Positions 14,773 to 24,170 of a stretch of 45,152 nt of DNA are shown piece by piece; positions within the stretch are counted from its first letter, which is position 1; each line of letters opens with the position of its first letter. This stretch comes from CAYOLL01 sp964404765 [NCBI: uncultured Gemmatimonadota bacterium] (lineage in GTDB: Bacteria; 4572-55). The DNA lies in contig CAYOLL010000034.1 of the NCBI GenBank assembly GCA_964404765.1, forward strand, positions 1-45,152, read 5' to 3'. The notes under the pieces were generated by a model. That model was not told the DNA's origin. It made no database searches and saw nothing but the letters and a program-made list of their open reading frames with translations. A program made the translations under genes and the position numbers.

Positions 14773-16995
14773 ATGAAGAAAATGGTTTTTTTTGGATTTC
14801 TGATGTTCGCCATGCCACTTTGGGCAGGCTCGGCCAATGACCAGAAAATTGACAATTTGCGGGCTTTTACCAAACTCTATGGCTATGTACGCTTTTTCCA
14901 TCCCAGCGATGCCGCCGCTGCAATAGATTGGGATAAATTTGCAATTTTGGGGGCCGAGCGGGTTGCTAATGCGTCCGATACCGCCGCATTAAAAATGGTG
15001 TTAGACAGCCTGTTTATGCCGATCGCGCCGACATTACAAATTTATCGAATTGGTGAAGCACCGCAGCCATATCAACCGTATAAACCAACGGGTGGCCTGG
15101 ATTCTGTTATTGTCTGGCAGCATCGCGGAGTGGAGCTAAAACCCGGCGGCGTTTTCGAAAGCGTCCGGTTGTTCCGCAGCAAACCACCCGCAGGAATGAT
15201 TGCCCAGGAAGCCTTCATTCCGGAGAATATTCAGCCGCGTGAAATCCGGATCGAAGCGCGAATGCAGGCCGAGGTTGTGGGTTCGGAAAATTTCGGCCAG
15301 CTTTGGCTTAAAGTTTACAAGACCGATGGCAGTCTGGGTTTTTTTGACCGGCTGCACAAACCAGTGACAACCAAAGAGTGGAAAAACGTCCGGGTTTCTA
15401 CCGGAATTGGGCCTGGCGCCAGTCGCATTGAAGTTGGCGGCTATCTAAGTGGCGTGGGCCGGGTGTGGATTGACAAAGTCTCGGCTTCGGTGATGACGCC
15501 AAACAATAGCTGGACCCAGATTCCATTGCTAAATCCGGGTTTGAATGACGCTGATTCGTTAGGTCGGCCCAAGAATTGGCAGATCAACGATCCCCGCTTT
15601 CACTATAGGATCGCACCGGATTCGATGGCGGAGAATGCCACCTGCCTATTAATCGAGAGCGGCCCGGATGTAGCTTCACGCCAACTTTTTGAGCAGCATC
15701 CGACAGCCGGTGATGTCATGGATAAGGAGTTGGCTGCCGGTTTGCGGGCACAGATTCCGTTGGCTATCTATCCGGCTGATGCCGCCAAACAAGGATCTCC
15801 GCAAGCCGGGTTCGCTGAGGTAATCGCTGCTATTGATTTGAAAAAGCGCAGCGCCACAGAGTCGGCCACCCGTTTTGGCGCAGTGGTTATTGCCTGGAAT
15901 GTTTTCCAACACTTTTACCCGAATTTTGAGAATTCCCCGGCAACCTGGGACAGCGCTTTAACCGGCGCATTGACCAAAGCCGCTGCGGATACCGGCAGCA
16001 CTGATTTCTACGATACCTTGACCCGCCTGGTGGCGTTGACTGGTGATAGCCAAAGCCGCATTGCCCATCCTTTTCAAAAAAATTGGGCATATTTGCCATT
16101 TCAGGTCGATTGGATAGAAAACCAGGTAGTCATTACGGCTTCGGCGGATTCGGCCCATTTTTTACCCGGCGATGTGATTACGGCGTTTAATGGCGCACCG
16201 GCCAGCCGGCATTTAGCCGATCTCGAAGCCCGCGTCGCCGGCTCGCCACAGTGGGAAAGAATGCGGGCATTGGGGCAATTTGGTCAAGGTGACAAAAGCA
16301 AGGCGGTTCAGCTTACCCTTGAACGCAACGGCAAGGCCAAAAAAGTGCGGAGCGCTTACAACCAGACCGAGCCTTTAAATGGCGCATTCCGCCGCGCTAC
16401 TCTGGAAAAAGTTGATAACGACATCTATTACATTGATTTAACCCGTGTAAGCGCCAGTCGGATTGAGCGCCGCCTGGCCGAAATCGCCGAAATGAAGGGC
16501 CTTATTTTTGACCTGCGTGGTCCATTATTGGAAAATATGGAAATCCTGCGCCATTTGTTAGATGGACCCGTTGAATCGCCAGTGTGGCAAATCCCGCAAA
16601 TTCTTTATCCGGATCGCGAGCGTCCGGCCGGCGATCATGAACGCACCTGGCAGCTAATGCCTAAAGCACCGCGTTTTAAAGGCAAAGCTGTTTTTATTGT
16701 CGACGGGCGGACCGCCGGCGAGGCCGAGGCGCTGTTGAGCCTGGTTGAACAGTACAAGTTGGGGGAAATTATCGGGCAGCTGACGGCCGGCGCACTGGGC
16801 AATATCAACTTGCTGGATTTACCGGGCGGCTATCGGGTGATGTGGACGGGGATGCGCGTGGTCGTGCCGAATTATCCGGATTTCCATCATAGCGGAATTG
16901 TGCCGGGACAGTTACTAACCCGCACCAGCAAGGGCGTACGCGAAGGTCGTGACGCGCTTATCGAGCGAGCGGTGGAAATGTTAAAGGCAAATTGA
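14773..16995 (+). CDS. Secreted S41-peptidase-like protein lacking the Ser nucleophile
   Basis: The protein has 740 residues. It has a signal peptide (first 19 or so residues, ending WAGSA), then a family-typical RAFTKLYGYVRFFHPSDAA block (about 29-47), a carbohydrate-binding-like beta domain (about 120-250), a second YFHP-like block near 375 (FQHFYPNF), a PDZ-like region (about 455-540) and a C-terminal S41 fold. In active S41 enzymes the nucleophile is in a G-T-A-S-A-S-E-like motif. Here the aligned stretch is GRTAGEAEALL, so G649 replaces Ser. The downstream GQLTAGALGN part is kept. It could be a non-catalytic binding protein, or use another nucleophile. GAGAGGA precedes ATG 14773. Confidence 0.75.
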   Translation: MKKMVFFGFLMFAMPLWAGSANDQKIDNLRAFTKLYGYVRFFHPSDAAAAIDWDKFAILGAERVANASDTAALKMVLDSLFMPIAPTLQIYRIGEAPQPYQPYKPTGGLDSVIVWQHRGVELKPGGVFESVRLFRSKPPAGMIAQEAFIPENIQPREIRIEARMQAEVVGSENFGQLWLKVYKTDGSLGFFDRLHKPVTTKEWKNVRVSTGIGPGASRIEVGGYLSGVGRVWIDKVSASVMTPNNSWTQIPLLNPGLNDADSLGRPKNWQINDPRFHYRIAPDSMAENATCLLIESGPDVASRQLFEQHPTAGDVMDKELAAGLRAQIPLAIYPADAAKQGSPQAGFAEVIAAIDLKKRSATESATRFGAVVIAWNVFQHFYPNFENSPATWDSALTGALTKAAADTGSTDFYDTLTRLVALTGDSQSRIAHPFQKNWAYLPFQVDWIENQVVITASADSAHFLPGDVITAFNGAPASRHLADLEARVAGSPQWERMRALGQFGQGDKSKAVQLTLERNGKAKKVRSAYNQTEPLNGAFRRATLEKVDNDIYYIDLTRVSASRIERRLAEIAEMKGLIFDLRGPLLENMEILRHLLDGPVESPVWQIPQILYPDRERPAGDHERTWQLMPKAPRFKGKAVFIVDGRTAGEAEALLSLVEQYKLGEIIGQLTAGALGNINLLDLPGGYRVMWTGMRVVVPNYPDFHHSGIVPGQLLTRTSKGVREGRDALIERAVEMLKAN

Positions 16996-17077
16996 ACAGA
17001 TACACTTTTTAAGTAGAGTGCGTGGCATTTATCATCAAAAACAATCTGTATCTATTCCATTTATTTGTGAGTGACTT

Positions 17078-17716
17078 GTGAAGGCAAGGCTTCGTCTGCT
17101 ATACAGCTATTTGCGGCTGGGTTGGCCCGTTTGGGATTTTGGCTGTGACCACGGCTATTTGGGTGAGACAGCCGGGCGTTCCGGTTCTTTTCCGGAAATA
17201 TATTTTGTTGACCGGGTTCGTCGGGTGATAAACCACTTGCAAGAGCGGTTGACGGATGAGTCAAGCGATTTTCCGGATTGTCCGACGCATTTTATGGCAG
17301 TGGATGCCACCGCCAATAGTCTTTCCCCGGTCGGTAATCTGGTCATCGCCGGGATGGGCGGACTCATGGTTATCAACATTTTACGGCAACAGATTCCGCA
17401 GCCCCGGCCCGATGCCCGCCTTATCCTCTGTCCCAATAAAGACGCAGAACTTGTGCGCGAATATTTACAACAAATCGGCTGGAAGCTGGTGGATGATACG
17501 TTGGTCGTGGAGCATAACAAATTTCGCGAGATCATTGTTTGCGAAACAGCCGGTGAGTCGCTGCAGCTCTTCGGCAATCATTTTCCGCAAAATGCCCCGG
17601 ATTTATTTCGCGCTTATTGGCTGGAACGACTGCACTTTTTTCAACAAAACCCTCACCCATCAAAGGAGTGGCAACACTATATGGATTGTCTGAAGAACGC
17701 GCAGGCTCACAAGTAA
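17078..17716 (+). CDS. trmK: TrmK-family tRNA (adenine-N1) methyltransferase
   Basis: The protein has 212 residues. The SAM-binding motif VWDFGCDHGYLG (about 18-29) matches the family's D-G-x-D-H-x-YL pattern. LVIAGMGGLM (about 89-98) is the diagnostic IAGMGG segment. The family methylates A22 of certain tRNAs. The N-terminus is slightly short and the start is GTG 17078, with no strong ribosome-binding site. It is the last gene of the plus-strand run and converges on the inositol-phosphate synthase gene, with palindromic repeats between. Confidence 0.8.
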   Translation: MKARLRLLYSYLRLGWPVWDFGCDHGYLGETAGRSGSFPEIYFVDRVRRVINHLQERLTDESSDFPDCPTHFMAVDATANSLSPVGNLVIAGMGGLMVINILRQQIPQPRPDARLILCPNKDAELVREYLQQIGWKLVDDTLVVEHNKFREIIVCETAGESLQLFGNHFPQNAPDLFRAYWLERLHFFQQNPHPSKEWQHYMDCLKNAQAHK

Positions 17717-17722
17717 CTTCCC

Positions 17723-17755
17723 AAACCTAACAGGTTTTCAAAACCTGTTAGGTTT
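17723..17755. terminator. Perfect palindrome, CCTAACAGGTTTT type
   Basis: AAACCTAACAGGTTTT (17723-17738) and its exact complement (17740-17755) form a 16-bp stem around one base. The A/T-rich ends make it usable as a terminator in both directions between convergent genes. Confidence 0.65.
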
Positions 17756-17845
17756 CGTCGGCTTGTATGAAGTTTCTTGCATACAATTAGACTCCGCGGA
17801 GTTTCAGTCACTGAATAATACCAAACCTGAAAATGATTTGCACAC

Positions 17846-17916
17846 AAACCCTAAGGGTCTTGAATAGCGTATCTTATGATCAAGTATGCCGCTGCAAGAC
17901 CCTTAGGGTTTTTTCG
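17846..17916. terminator. Long inverted repeat, CCCTAAGGGT type
   Basis: AAACCCTAAGGGTCTTG (17846-17862) has an exact 17-bp complement at 17895-17911, followed by more T. It lies between the convergent trmK-like and ino1 genes. The CCCTAAGGGTT word recurs in two hairpins at 19.8 kb, so this is probably a dispersed palindromic repeat used as a terminator. Confidence 0.6.
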
Positions 17917-18003
17917 TCATGTGCAATTCAAAAAACGGGCAAAGATGCACGCCGCCTGGCAGCGACGTGCATCTTGCTAAAAATGCCCTCAATGTTTGCC
18001 GGA

Positions 18004-19305
18004 TTAATCGTAATATTCCAAACCCAGATGGGTAATAAGCTCTTCGCCTTTCATGAACCGCAGCGTGTTTTTCAACTTCATTAATTGAATGAACAAGTCG
18101 TGTTCGGGATAAAGCGATGGCGCGCACATGGGGCTCTTGAAATAAAAGCTTAGCCATTCCTGAATGCCGCGCATTCCGGAACGCTGGGCCAAATCCGCAA
18201 AAAGCACCAGGTCTAACACCAACGGGGCGGCTAAAATACTGTCCCGGCACAGAAAATCCAGCTTGATCTGCATCGGGTAGCCCATCCAGCCAAAAATGTC
18301 GATGTTGTCCCAGCCTTCTTTGTTATCGCCGCGTGGCGGGTAATAGTTAATACGCACTTTGTGGTATAAATCCTTGTATAAATCGGGGTAAAGTTGCGGC
18401 TGCAAAATATAGTCAAGCACACCCAACTTGCTTTCTTCCTTTGTTTTAAAGGATTCGGGATCATCCAGCACTTCGCCGTCCCGATTGCCCAGAATGTTGG
18501 TAGAAAACCAGCCGCTCACTCCCAGCAGTCGTGACTTAAAGCCCGGCGCTAAAATGGTTTTCATCAGGGTCTGGCCGGTTTTGAAATCCTTGCCGCCAAT
18601 GGGCGCATTGTGGTCGTGGGACAGCTTCATAATGGCCGGAATATCGACGGTCAGGTTGGGCGCGCCATTCATGAAAGGCAGATTTTCCATCATGGCGGCG
18701 TAGGCGTAGATCATGCTTGGAGCAATATCGGCGCTATTTTCATGCAGGCCCTTTTCGAAGGCTTCGACCGTAGCATGGGTATCTGTTGGCCTCAAAAAAA
18801 TTTCGGTGCTGCCGCACCAAATAACCACAACGCGTTCAAGTTGATTCGTCTTCTTAAAATTGCGAATATCTTCGCGCAGCTGATTGGCCAGGTCCATTTT
18901 GGTTGCGCCTTTTTTGACATTTGGCCCATCCAGTTTTTTGACATAATCACGGCTAAAAACGGCCGGCATCGGTTTGATGGCCGACAATTCATCTTTAAGC
19001 GGCGTGAGGTGTTCGGATGTTAGCACACCGGCATGGACAGCCGATTCGTAAGCCGTATCTTCAAAAATATCCCAGCCGCCAAAGACCAGATCGTTCAGAT
19101 CGGCAAGCGGTACAAAATCCTTAACCTTTGGGGTGCGATTTTCGTTGCGCTTACCCAGGCGAATCGTACCCATTTGGGTCAGACTTCCAATGGGTTTGGA
19201 TAGTCCGCGTCGAATGCTCATAACGCCGGCAATAAAGGTGGTCGCCACTGCGCCCATTCCAGGAATTAGCACGCCTAACTTGCCTTGCGGTTGTTTTATC
19301 TCCAT
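18004..19305 (-). CDS. ino1: Inositol-3-phosphate synthase
   Basis: This enzyme converts glucose 6-phosphate to 1D-myo-inositol 3-phosphate using NAD, feeding phosphatidylinositol or inositol-solute synthesis. The protein has 433 residues. The N-terminal NAD-binding segment is LGVLIPGMGAVATTFIAG. Later family blocks are visible: VVVIWCGSTEIFLRP, NGAPNLTVDIPA, GGKDFKTGQTLMKT and GWFSTNILGNRDGEVL. The frame extends 34 codons upstream, but ATG 19305 with AGGAGGA upstream (19313-19320) gives a normal N-terminus. It is monocistronic on the minus strand. Confidence 0.95.
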   Translation of the reverse strand: MEIKQPQGKLGVLIPGMGAVATTFIAGVMSIRRGLSKPIGSLTQMGTIRLGKRNENRTPKVKDFVPLADLNDLVFGGWDIFEDTAYESAVHAGVLTSEHLTPLKDELSAIKPMPAVFSRDYVKKLDGPNVKKGATKMDLANQLREDIRNFKKTNQLERVVVIWCGSTEIFLRPTDTHATVEAFEKGLHENSADIAPSMIYAYAAMMENLPFMNGAPNLTVDIPAIMKLSHDHNAPIGGKDFKTGQTLMKTILAPGFKSRLLGVSGWFSTNILGNRDGEVLDDPESFKTKEESKLGVLDYILQPQLYPDLYKDLYHKVRINYYPPRGDNKEGWDNIDIFGWMGYPMQIKLDFLCRDSILAAPLVLDLVLFADLAQRSGMRGIQEWLSFYFKSPMCAPSLYPEHDLFIQLMKLKNTLRFMKGEELITHLGLEYYD

Positions 19306-19498
19306 CACAATTACTCCTCCTAAAAAACGGCAACTAAAATGAAAGGTGATGCGCTGAATTAGCCCGCACGATTTATTCATCATCAAAACGCAAAGCATAA
19401 AACGCAATCAAGAAGCGGTTTATAGAGTTCGGCAGTTTTGAATTTTGATGATTAGATGTAAATTTTTCGGATTATCTCAGGCGCGTTTAATAAAAAAT

Positions 19499-19610
19499 GG
19501 TTCATGGGATTAAGATGGTGAAACCTTGCGAAGGCTTAATTTGAAATCCGCATGTTTTGTGTACTAAAGCCTTCGCAAGATTGGATTTCCACAAACTTGT
19601 TCCATAAGCC
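19499..19610. mobile_element. MITE-like element, family A, copy 2
   Basis: The element is 112 bp. Ends are GGTTCATGGGAT and GGCTTATGGAAC (read inward), with inner arms containing AACCTTGCGAAGGCTT and AAGCCTTCGCAAG. Flanks ATAAAAAAT (left) and ATAAAAAAAT (right) look like a target duplication differing by one A. It is an inverted near-copy of the element at 39497-39607. Confidence 0.75.
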
Positions 19611-19794
19611 ATAAAAAAATATTGCGACTAACTAATGGCCAGAGTCAGGGCCAGAAAACAAGCCGGTTAATATGCGATTTGCAAGCACGGAGAGCAAGGA
19701 AAAAGTACGGGGAAATTAAAAGGCGGGCATGGTGGTCGTTATTGCGTTGACTTTTTGTTTTGTCAGCGATGCACTTTTTTATCAAAATGGCTTT
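19611..19794. other. Gene-free stretch
   Basis: The sequence between the family-A and family-C elements has no supported reading frame, promoter or hairpin. It is part of the 1.2-kb gap 19306-20521, the longest in the window. Confidence 0.6.
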
Positions 19795-20161
19795 CAATGT
19801 CATTAAATTAAGCCAAATTGTCCCTAAGGGTTTGCTTTTAACCCTTAGGATCTGCTGATTTCACACGACACCCTAAGGGTTCGAGAAGAAAACCCTTAGG
19901 GTGAATTTGCCGCCAACGCGCTTAACTTCAGACCTCCTGATCCCGTGCGCGGCTAAAAGTCGTGAAACTTATTTTTGCATAAGCGGTTAACGCTGATTTC
20001 CTCCCCTAGAAGGGATCGCTCCAAGCGTGAATCTCATGAGACCATTTTTGTAAAATATTCAACGCGGATTCAGCTTTTACAAGGGTCGGAGACTTTGAAT
20101 GCTTCAAAATGGTCTCACTCCAGATTCACGCGGATCAGGAGGTCTGAACTTAATGACATTG
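19795..20161. mobile_element. MITE-like element, family C, copy 2 (composite)
   Basis: The element is 367 bp. Ends CAATGTCATTAAATTAAG and CAATGTCATTAAGTTCAG match family C at 7.2 kb. It is flanked by the perfect 10-bp duplication AAATGGCTTT (19785-19794 and 20162-20171). Inside are two CCCTAAGGGTT hairpins (19821-19850 and 19870-19902), an inverted repeat TTCAGACCTCCTGATCC with its complement near 20132-20148, and a further inverted pair GAGACCATTTT/AAAATGGTCTC. No protein gene is credible inside. Confidence 0.85.
19821..19902. repeat. Tandem CCCTAAGGGTT hairpins
   Basis: TCCCTAAGGGTT pairs with AACCCTTAGGA (19821-19850). ACCCTAAGGGTT pairs with AACCCTTAGGGT (19870-19902). They share sequence with the inverted repeat at 17846-17911. 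Confidence 0.75.
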
Positions 20162-20341
20162 AAATGGCTTTGAGCAATGAGCACGAAGCAGGCGTAGCGA
20201 AGTGCGGCAGTTGTTTTGCGCGCAATTTCTCTTACATATTACCCAGCGCGCATTATTTATTCCCTTCAAGTATTTTCTTAAGCAAATCTGCTAACCTTCT
20301 TATTTAAAACGAAAAATTTCCTTATTTCTGCATTTTTTCAC

Positions 20342-20370
20342 TTGACATCAAACTTTTTTATTCGTATACT
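20342..20370 (+). promoter_or_regulatory. Strong sigma70-like promoter of the secreted propeller protein
   Basis: TTGACA (20342-20347) and TATACT (20365-20370) have exact 17-bp spacing. The leader to ATG 20522 would be about 145 nt, ending in an AAAGGAGGAG ribosome-binding site. Confidence 0.65.
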
Positions 20371-20521
20371 GTTTTGTAGTTAAAGTGTTTTCTTAAGTGA
20401 CGGTATTTAACGTCAATATAAAACATAATTTTTTATGCTCTGTCACACTCTCATCTGCACAAAAAGCGTTTTAAAGATTTTTCGGGTCTTACCCAGGGAA
20501 CAATAAAAGGAGGAGTTCCTC

Positions 20522-23500
20522 ATGCAAAGGAAGGCATTGTCCTTATTGACAACGGTCGCATTGGTGCTGACATTCGCGGCATCGATTCGAGCGCAGGGTT
20601 ATGAAGGATCCAATTGGACGGATCACTTTTTAACTACGGATTTTATCGACTTTGATCGGACGGATAATCCGAACATCATTGTAGATACGCGCAATCCGGG
20701 CTTGATTTATTTATCGCCGGGCCGTACCGGCCGTCTTGACGACGGTACGAACGAGCCGGGCCGCCGCTTTTTTGACCGGATCGACCGGCCCAATAGTCGC
20801 AATGTGGTGATCTACGGGGACGATGTCACCGGCGGCGATTACATTGAGTTGCTCAATCGCGGCGAGTACTATGAGGAATTTAAGACGTTCAATTTTCGTG
20901 AAGCCGGCCTGACCACTGCCGAGTGGGATACCAGTGATACCGGCGAATTGCGCGTACCGGAGGATGACCGCTGGTTTATCGACGCGCTGGATTTGGATCA
21001 GGGCTTCCGGCTGCGCGATGTCTTTTTTGCGGATGAAAGTAATGGCTGGATTGTCGGCGAAGGCGGCGCGATTTGGAAAACAACCGACAAAGGCACGACC
21101 TGGAGCCGCGTTATTCCGTCCGACCCGATCATGGGCGTGTCCGATTTGCTGGCCGTCAACTTTGTCGGCGTGCAAAACGGCTGGGTGGTCGGCAAGCAAG
21201 GCCGCGTCTGGCAGACTTCCAATGCCGGCCAGACTTGGCAGCAGATTCAATCGCCGCAGTTTTTTGGCAACCGCGATTTGAACGATGTCTGCTACATCCG
21301 CACCAACAATCAGTTTGAAGGCTGGATTGTGGCCAACGACGGCCGCATCTGGCACCAGACTGTGAACGGCAACTGGGAAGAGCAGACGGTCAATAACGTC
21401 GACAGCAATTTGAATCATATTTTTATCTTTGATAAAGAAGGGGTGCGCGCCGGCTATGCGGTTGGCGATTTTAACACCTATCTGGAATACGACTTCAGCA
21501 CCAATAAATGGTCGCAGCCGAATGTGACCGGTTTTCCGAATCAGGCGCAGGACATGAATAGTGTCTTCTTTTTCGAGTCGGATTTGGGCTGGATCGTCGG
21601 CACCAGCGGCACGGTTTTGCGCACACGTAATGCCGGCGCTTCGTGGTCGGACCTGCGGCCTTCCGGCATCGAGAATCTGGAAGTGACCGACATCTTCTTT
21701 ATCACCAAGGACATCGGTTATCTGGTCACGCGGACCGGCCGGATGTATAAGACGACCAACGGGACGGCGATCAACGATCCGGTCGCCTGGCGCTTTCAGG
21801 AAGCGCACAAAGCAAACGGTGATGTAGATCCTACTTTTAATCGTGATTTGCACGCCATTTTCTTTCCTAACCACGGCAGCGGCTGGGCGGTGGGGGATAG
21901 GGCGGCACGGCTGCACAATCCTTATTATTGGGCCAACACCGATTTTTTTGCAGTCTCCAAGAAAGTCAACAGCACGTTTTTCAATCCGGATTTGAAAGTC
22001 CGCAAGGTCTTCTTCGACGCCCGTTATGATATGGCCGAGTGCGGCGCGAATGAGTGCGTGGCGCAGGCTTCGATTTCCGTGGACGGCGGGGCCAACTGGC
22101 GGGATATTGATCCGAATGAAGAAATTACGCTGGCCGTGCCGGGCAACGACTTGCGCTGGCGGATGAAGCTGCGCACGAACAACTCCAACGTCACCCCGCG
22201 CGTAGAATGGCTGCGCCTGATCTACACAACCGAGTATGACACGCTGAACGGCGGCTTGTTTACGGCCCTGCCGGAAAATACAAGCAGTCAAACCGGTTAT
22301 CCCGACAAGAACAAGAGTTTTACCAATATTCAATGGTTGGTCAAGATTGTGTCGAATACGCGGGTGCGCTTTCAATTTGCCATAGATGATGGCCCGTGGA
22401 CAGATGCGCCGGCCGACGGTCAGCCGATAGCCGACGCCGACAAGGGCACCTTCCTGTTCACTTCTACATTGCCGGCCGGCACGGCGGGCAAGGCGCTGCG
22501 TTATCGCGCCTTCTTAGATACGGACGATCCGGCGGCTTCGCCGCGCTTGTTGGAAGTGCGGATGGGCTATGGCTATGTGCCGCACGGTCAGGCCACATCA
22601 AGCAAGATTATCAAGCTGGACCCGCAAGGCGAGTGGGACGAGTTGACTTTTTCCGGCAACCGGCCATTTGGTACCAATCGCAATATTGATGTGCTGCATA
22701 CATCCGGCGAAGCTGTATTGGACGGCGACATAACGGTTACCCCGTTTAGTATGAGCGGTAAAAACTACTCTTTATTCGAAGAACTACGCTTACGCGTGGA
22801 TTTGTTCTCGAACAACGAGCGGACGCTGACGCCGGAATTGGATATGTGGCATCTGCGTTGGGGCGGTGTGCCGACGCCGGGTTTGATCTTCTTTGCCACG
22901 CAAGACGCTGATATGCTGTTCCCCAAGGTGTACAAAGGTAACGAGTTGATTTATCTGAAATTGGAAGACGATGACCGTAATGTCAATCGCTCCTTGCGCG
23001 ATGAAATTCCCGCCGGAGACGTGACGCTGACCAGCAAAAAGACCGGTGACCGCGAAAATGTCGGGCTGCTGGAGTTAAGCCTGAATGTCGGCTTGTTCAG
23101 CAACACGCCGGATAAGGGCGTGCCGATGCTGCTGGTTTCCAGCCGGAATCTGGCTGACGCTCCCGGCAGCCGCATCCTGTCGGTTATGCCGAATGATACG
23201 CTGCTCGTTTTCTATCATGATAGCGTGAACGGCGATTCGAATACGGACGAAGCCTATGTGAGCAATGCGACGCCCAGCACCTTGATGTTTGTGGACGCCG
23301 CCGGCGCGTCACGCGACACTTTCAACATCAGCATACCGGATGATAGTATTCAGGATGAGAATATCTACATCTTGGTAAGCGATCCGGATGAGAATACCAA
23401 CTCCAACACTTCCGAACACATCTCTGTAACGGTCTTCAACATGGATCTTCCGGCAGAGTTTGAACTCCTGACTTGTGACGAGTATCCTAATCCAAATAGC

Positions 23501-24034
23501 GGGAAGTTCCGTTGCGGTCTGGCAAGCACCAACGAAGGTGGAGCGGTTTCCAATGACAACAAGTTGTTTGCCGAGGACTTGGATAGAATTCGCGCTGTTT
23601 ATCGCGACAAAGACGCCGCGCCTGTTGACAGTTCGTCCGATACGGCGGTTATGAAGTTACCCCCATCCTTTGAACCGACGGATGAGCCTTTTGACAACTT
23701 AATTATCGCGCCAAATCCGCATTATGATACTGACCCGGACGTGATTATCCGCTTTGATGTGGATGAGGATTTTGAACATGCCGAAGTGCATATCTACAAT
23801 ATCGCCGGGGAATGGGTGGATGAGGTGACTAACGATGATTTTACCAAGTTTGCGCCGCATCCGACGCGGGCGAACGCCTTAGTCTGGCAGGCCGAGTGGA
23901 ATTTGCGTAATCATGCCGATAATCCGGTTGCCAGCGGCACTTACTTCCTGCATGTCATTGGCCGCCATAAAACCAAAGGCACCAAGGAGCAGACGGTCAA
24001 GTTGTTGGTGATCCACGCTTCACGTCCGAACTAA
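20522..24034 (+). CDS. Large secreted Ycf48-type propeller protein with FlgD-like C-terminal domain
   Basis: The protein has 1170 residues. A signal peptide covers about 1-24, ending SIRAQG. At about 160-470 there are roughly six Ycf48/BNR-like repeats of the form FF..S..GWIVG..G.IWKT.N.G.TW, predicted to form a beta-propeller. A long beta-rich middle follows (about 480-1040, including an Ig-like part near 960). The end (about 1055-1165) is a FlgD-like Ig/T9SS-type domain starting NLIIAPNPH and containing IYNIAGEWV. Such tails are linked in the FCB group to outer-membrane export and surface attachment. The next two genes supply a free copy of the tail domain and a PorV-like barrel, suggesting a shared envelope function. 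Confidence 0.82.
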   Translation: MQRKALSLLTTVALVLTFAASIRAQGYEGSNWTDHFLTTDFIDFDRTDNPNIIVDTRNPGLIYLSPGRTGRLDDGTNEPGRRFFDRIDRPNSRNVVIYGDDVTGGDYIELLNRGEYYEEFKTFNFREAGLTTAEWDTSDTGELRVPEDDRWFIDALDLDQGFRLRDVFFADESNGWIVGEGGAIWKTTDKGTTWSRVIPSDPIMGVSDLLAVNFVGVQNGWVVGKQGRVWQTSNAGQTWQQIQSPQFFGNRDLNDVCYIRTNNQFEGWIVANDGRIWHQTVNGNWEEQTVNNVDSNLNHIFIFDKEGVRAGYAVGDFNTYLEYDFSTNKWSQPNVTGFPNQAQDMNSVFFFESDLGWIVGTSGTVLRTRNAGASWSDLRPSGIENLEVTDIFFITKDIGYLVTRTGRMYKTTNGTAINDPVAWRFQEAHKANGDVDPTFNRDLHAIFFPNHGSGWAVGDRAARLHNPYYWANTDFFAVSKKVNSTFFNPDLKVRKVFFDARYDMAECGANECVAQASISVDGGANWRDIDPNEEITLAVPGNDLRWRMKLRTNNSNVTPRVEWLRLIYTTEYDTLNGGLFTALPENTSSQTGYPDKNKSFTNIQWLVKIVSNTRVRFQFAIDDGPWTDAPADGQPIADADKGTFLFTSTLPAGTAGKALRYRAFLDTDDPAASPRLLEVRMGYGYVPHGQATSSKIIKLDPQGEWDELTFSGNRPFGTNRNIDVLHTSGEAVLDGDITVTPFSMSGKNYSLFEELRLRVDLFSNNERTLTPELDMWHLRWGGVPTPGLIFFATQDADMLFPKVYKGNELIYLKLEDDDRNVNRSLRDEIPAGDVTLTSKKTGDRENVGLLELSLNVGLFSNTPDKGVPMLLVSSRNLADAPGSRILSVMPNDTLLVFYHDSVNGDSNTDEAYVSNATPSTLMFVDAAGASRDTFNISIPDDSIQDENIYILVSDPDENTNSNTSEHISVTVFNMDLPAEFELLTCDEYPNPNSGKFRCGLASTNEGGAVSNDNKLFAEDLDRIRAVYRDKDAAPVDSSSDTAVMKLPPSFEPTDEPFDNLIIAPNPHYDTDPDVIIRFDVDEDFEHAEVHIYNIAGEWVDEVTNDDFTKFAPHPTRANALVWQAEWNLRNHADNPVASGTYFLHVIGRHKTKGTKEQTVKLLVIHASRPN

Positions 24035-24041
24035 AAAATTA

Positions 24042-24143
24042 GCCACAAAGACACGAAGACATCAGGAATCACTAAAATATTGGAATAGATTAAGATGCAA
24101 TCTTCGTGAAACGTGAAACTTAGTGTCTTAGTGTCTTAGTGGC
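24042..24143. repeat. Inverted repeat related to family B arms
   Basis: GCCACAAAGACACGAAGAC (24042-24060) faces a CTTAGTGTCTTAGTGGC arm ending at 24143. It resembles the inner arms of family B but lacks the CCTGAA ends. It separates the large secreted gene from the small FlgD-domain gene. Confidence 0.5.
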
Positions 24144-24170
24144 GAATAAGGAAATAAGGAAATTGAATCC

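Noticed and set aside
19975-20307. A 110-codon frame inside the composite family C element
   Set aside because: It runs across the element's inverted repeats and out over its right target duplication, and its translation shows no protein-like pattern.
20711-22375. A 554-codon open frame on the minus strand opposite the large secreted gene
   Set aside because: It is antisense to a gene with a signal peptide, repeats, a promoter and a strong ribosome-binding site. Its translation has no domain and reflects codon bias on the other strand.
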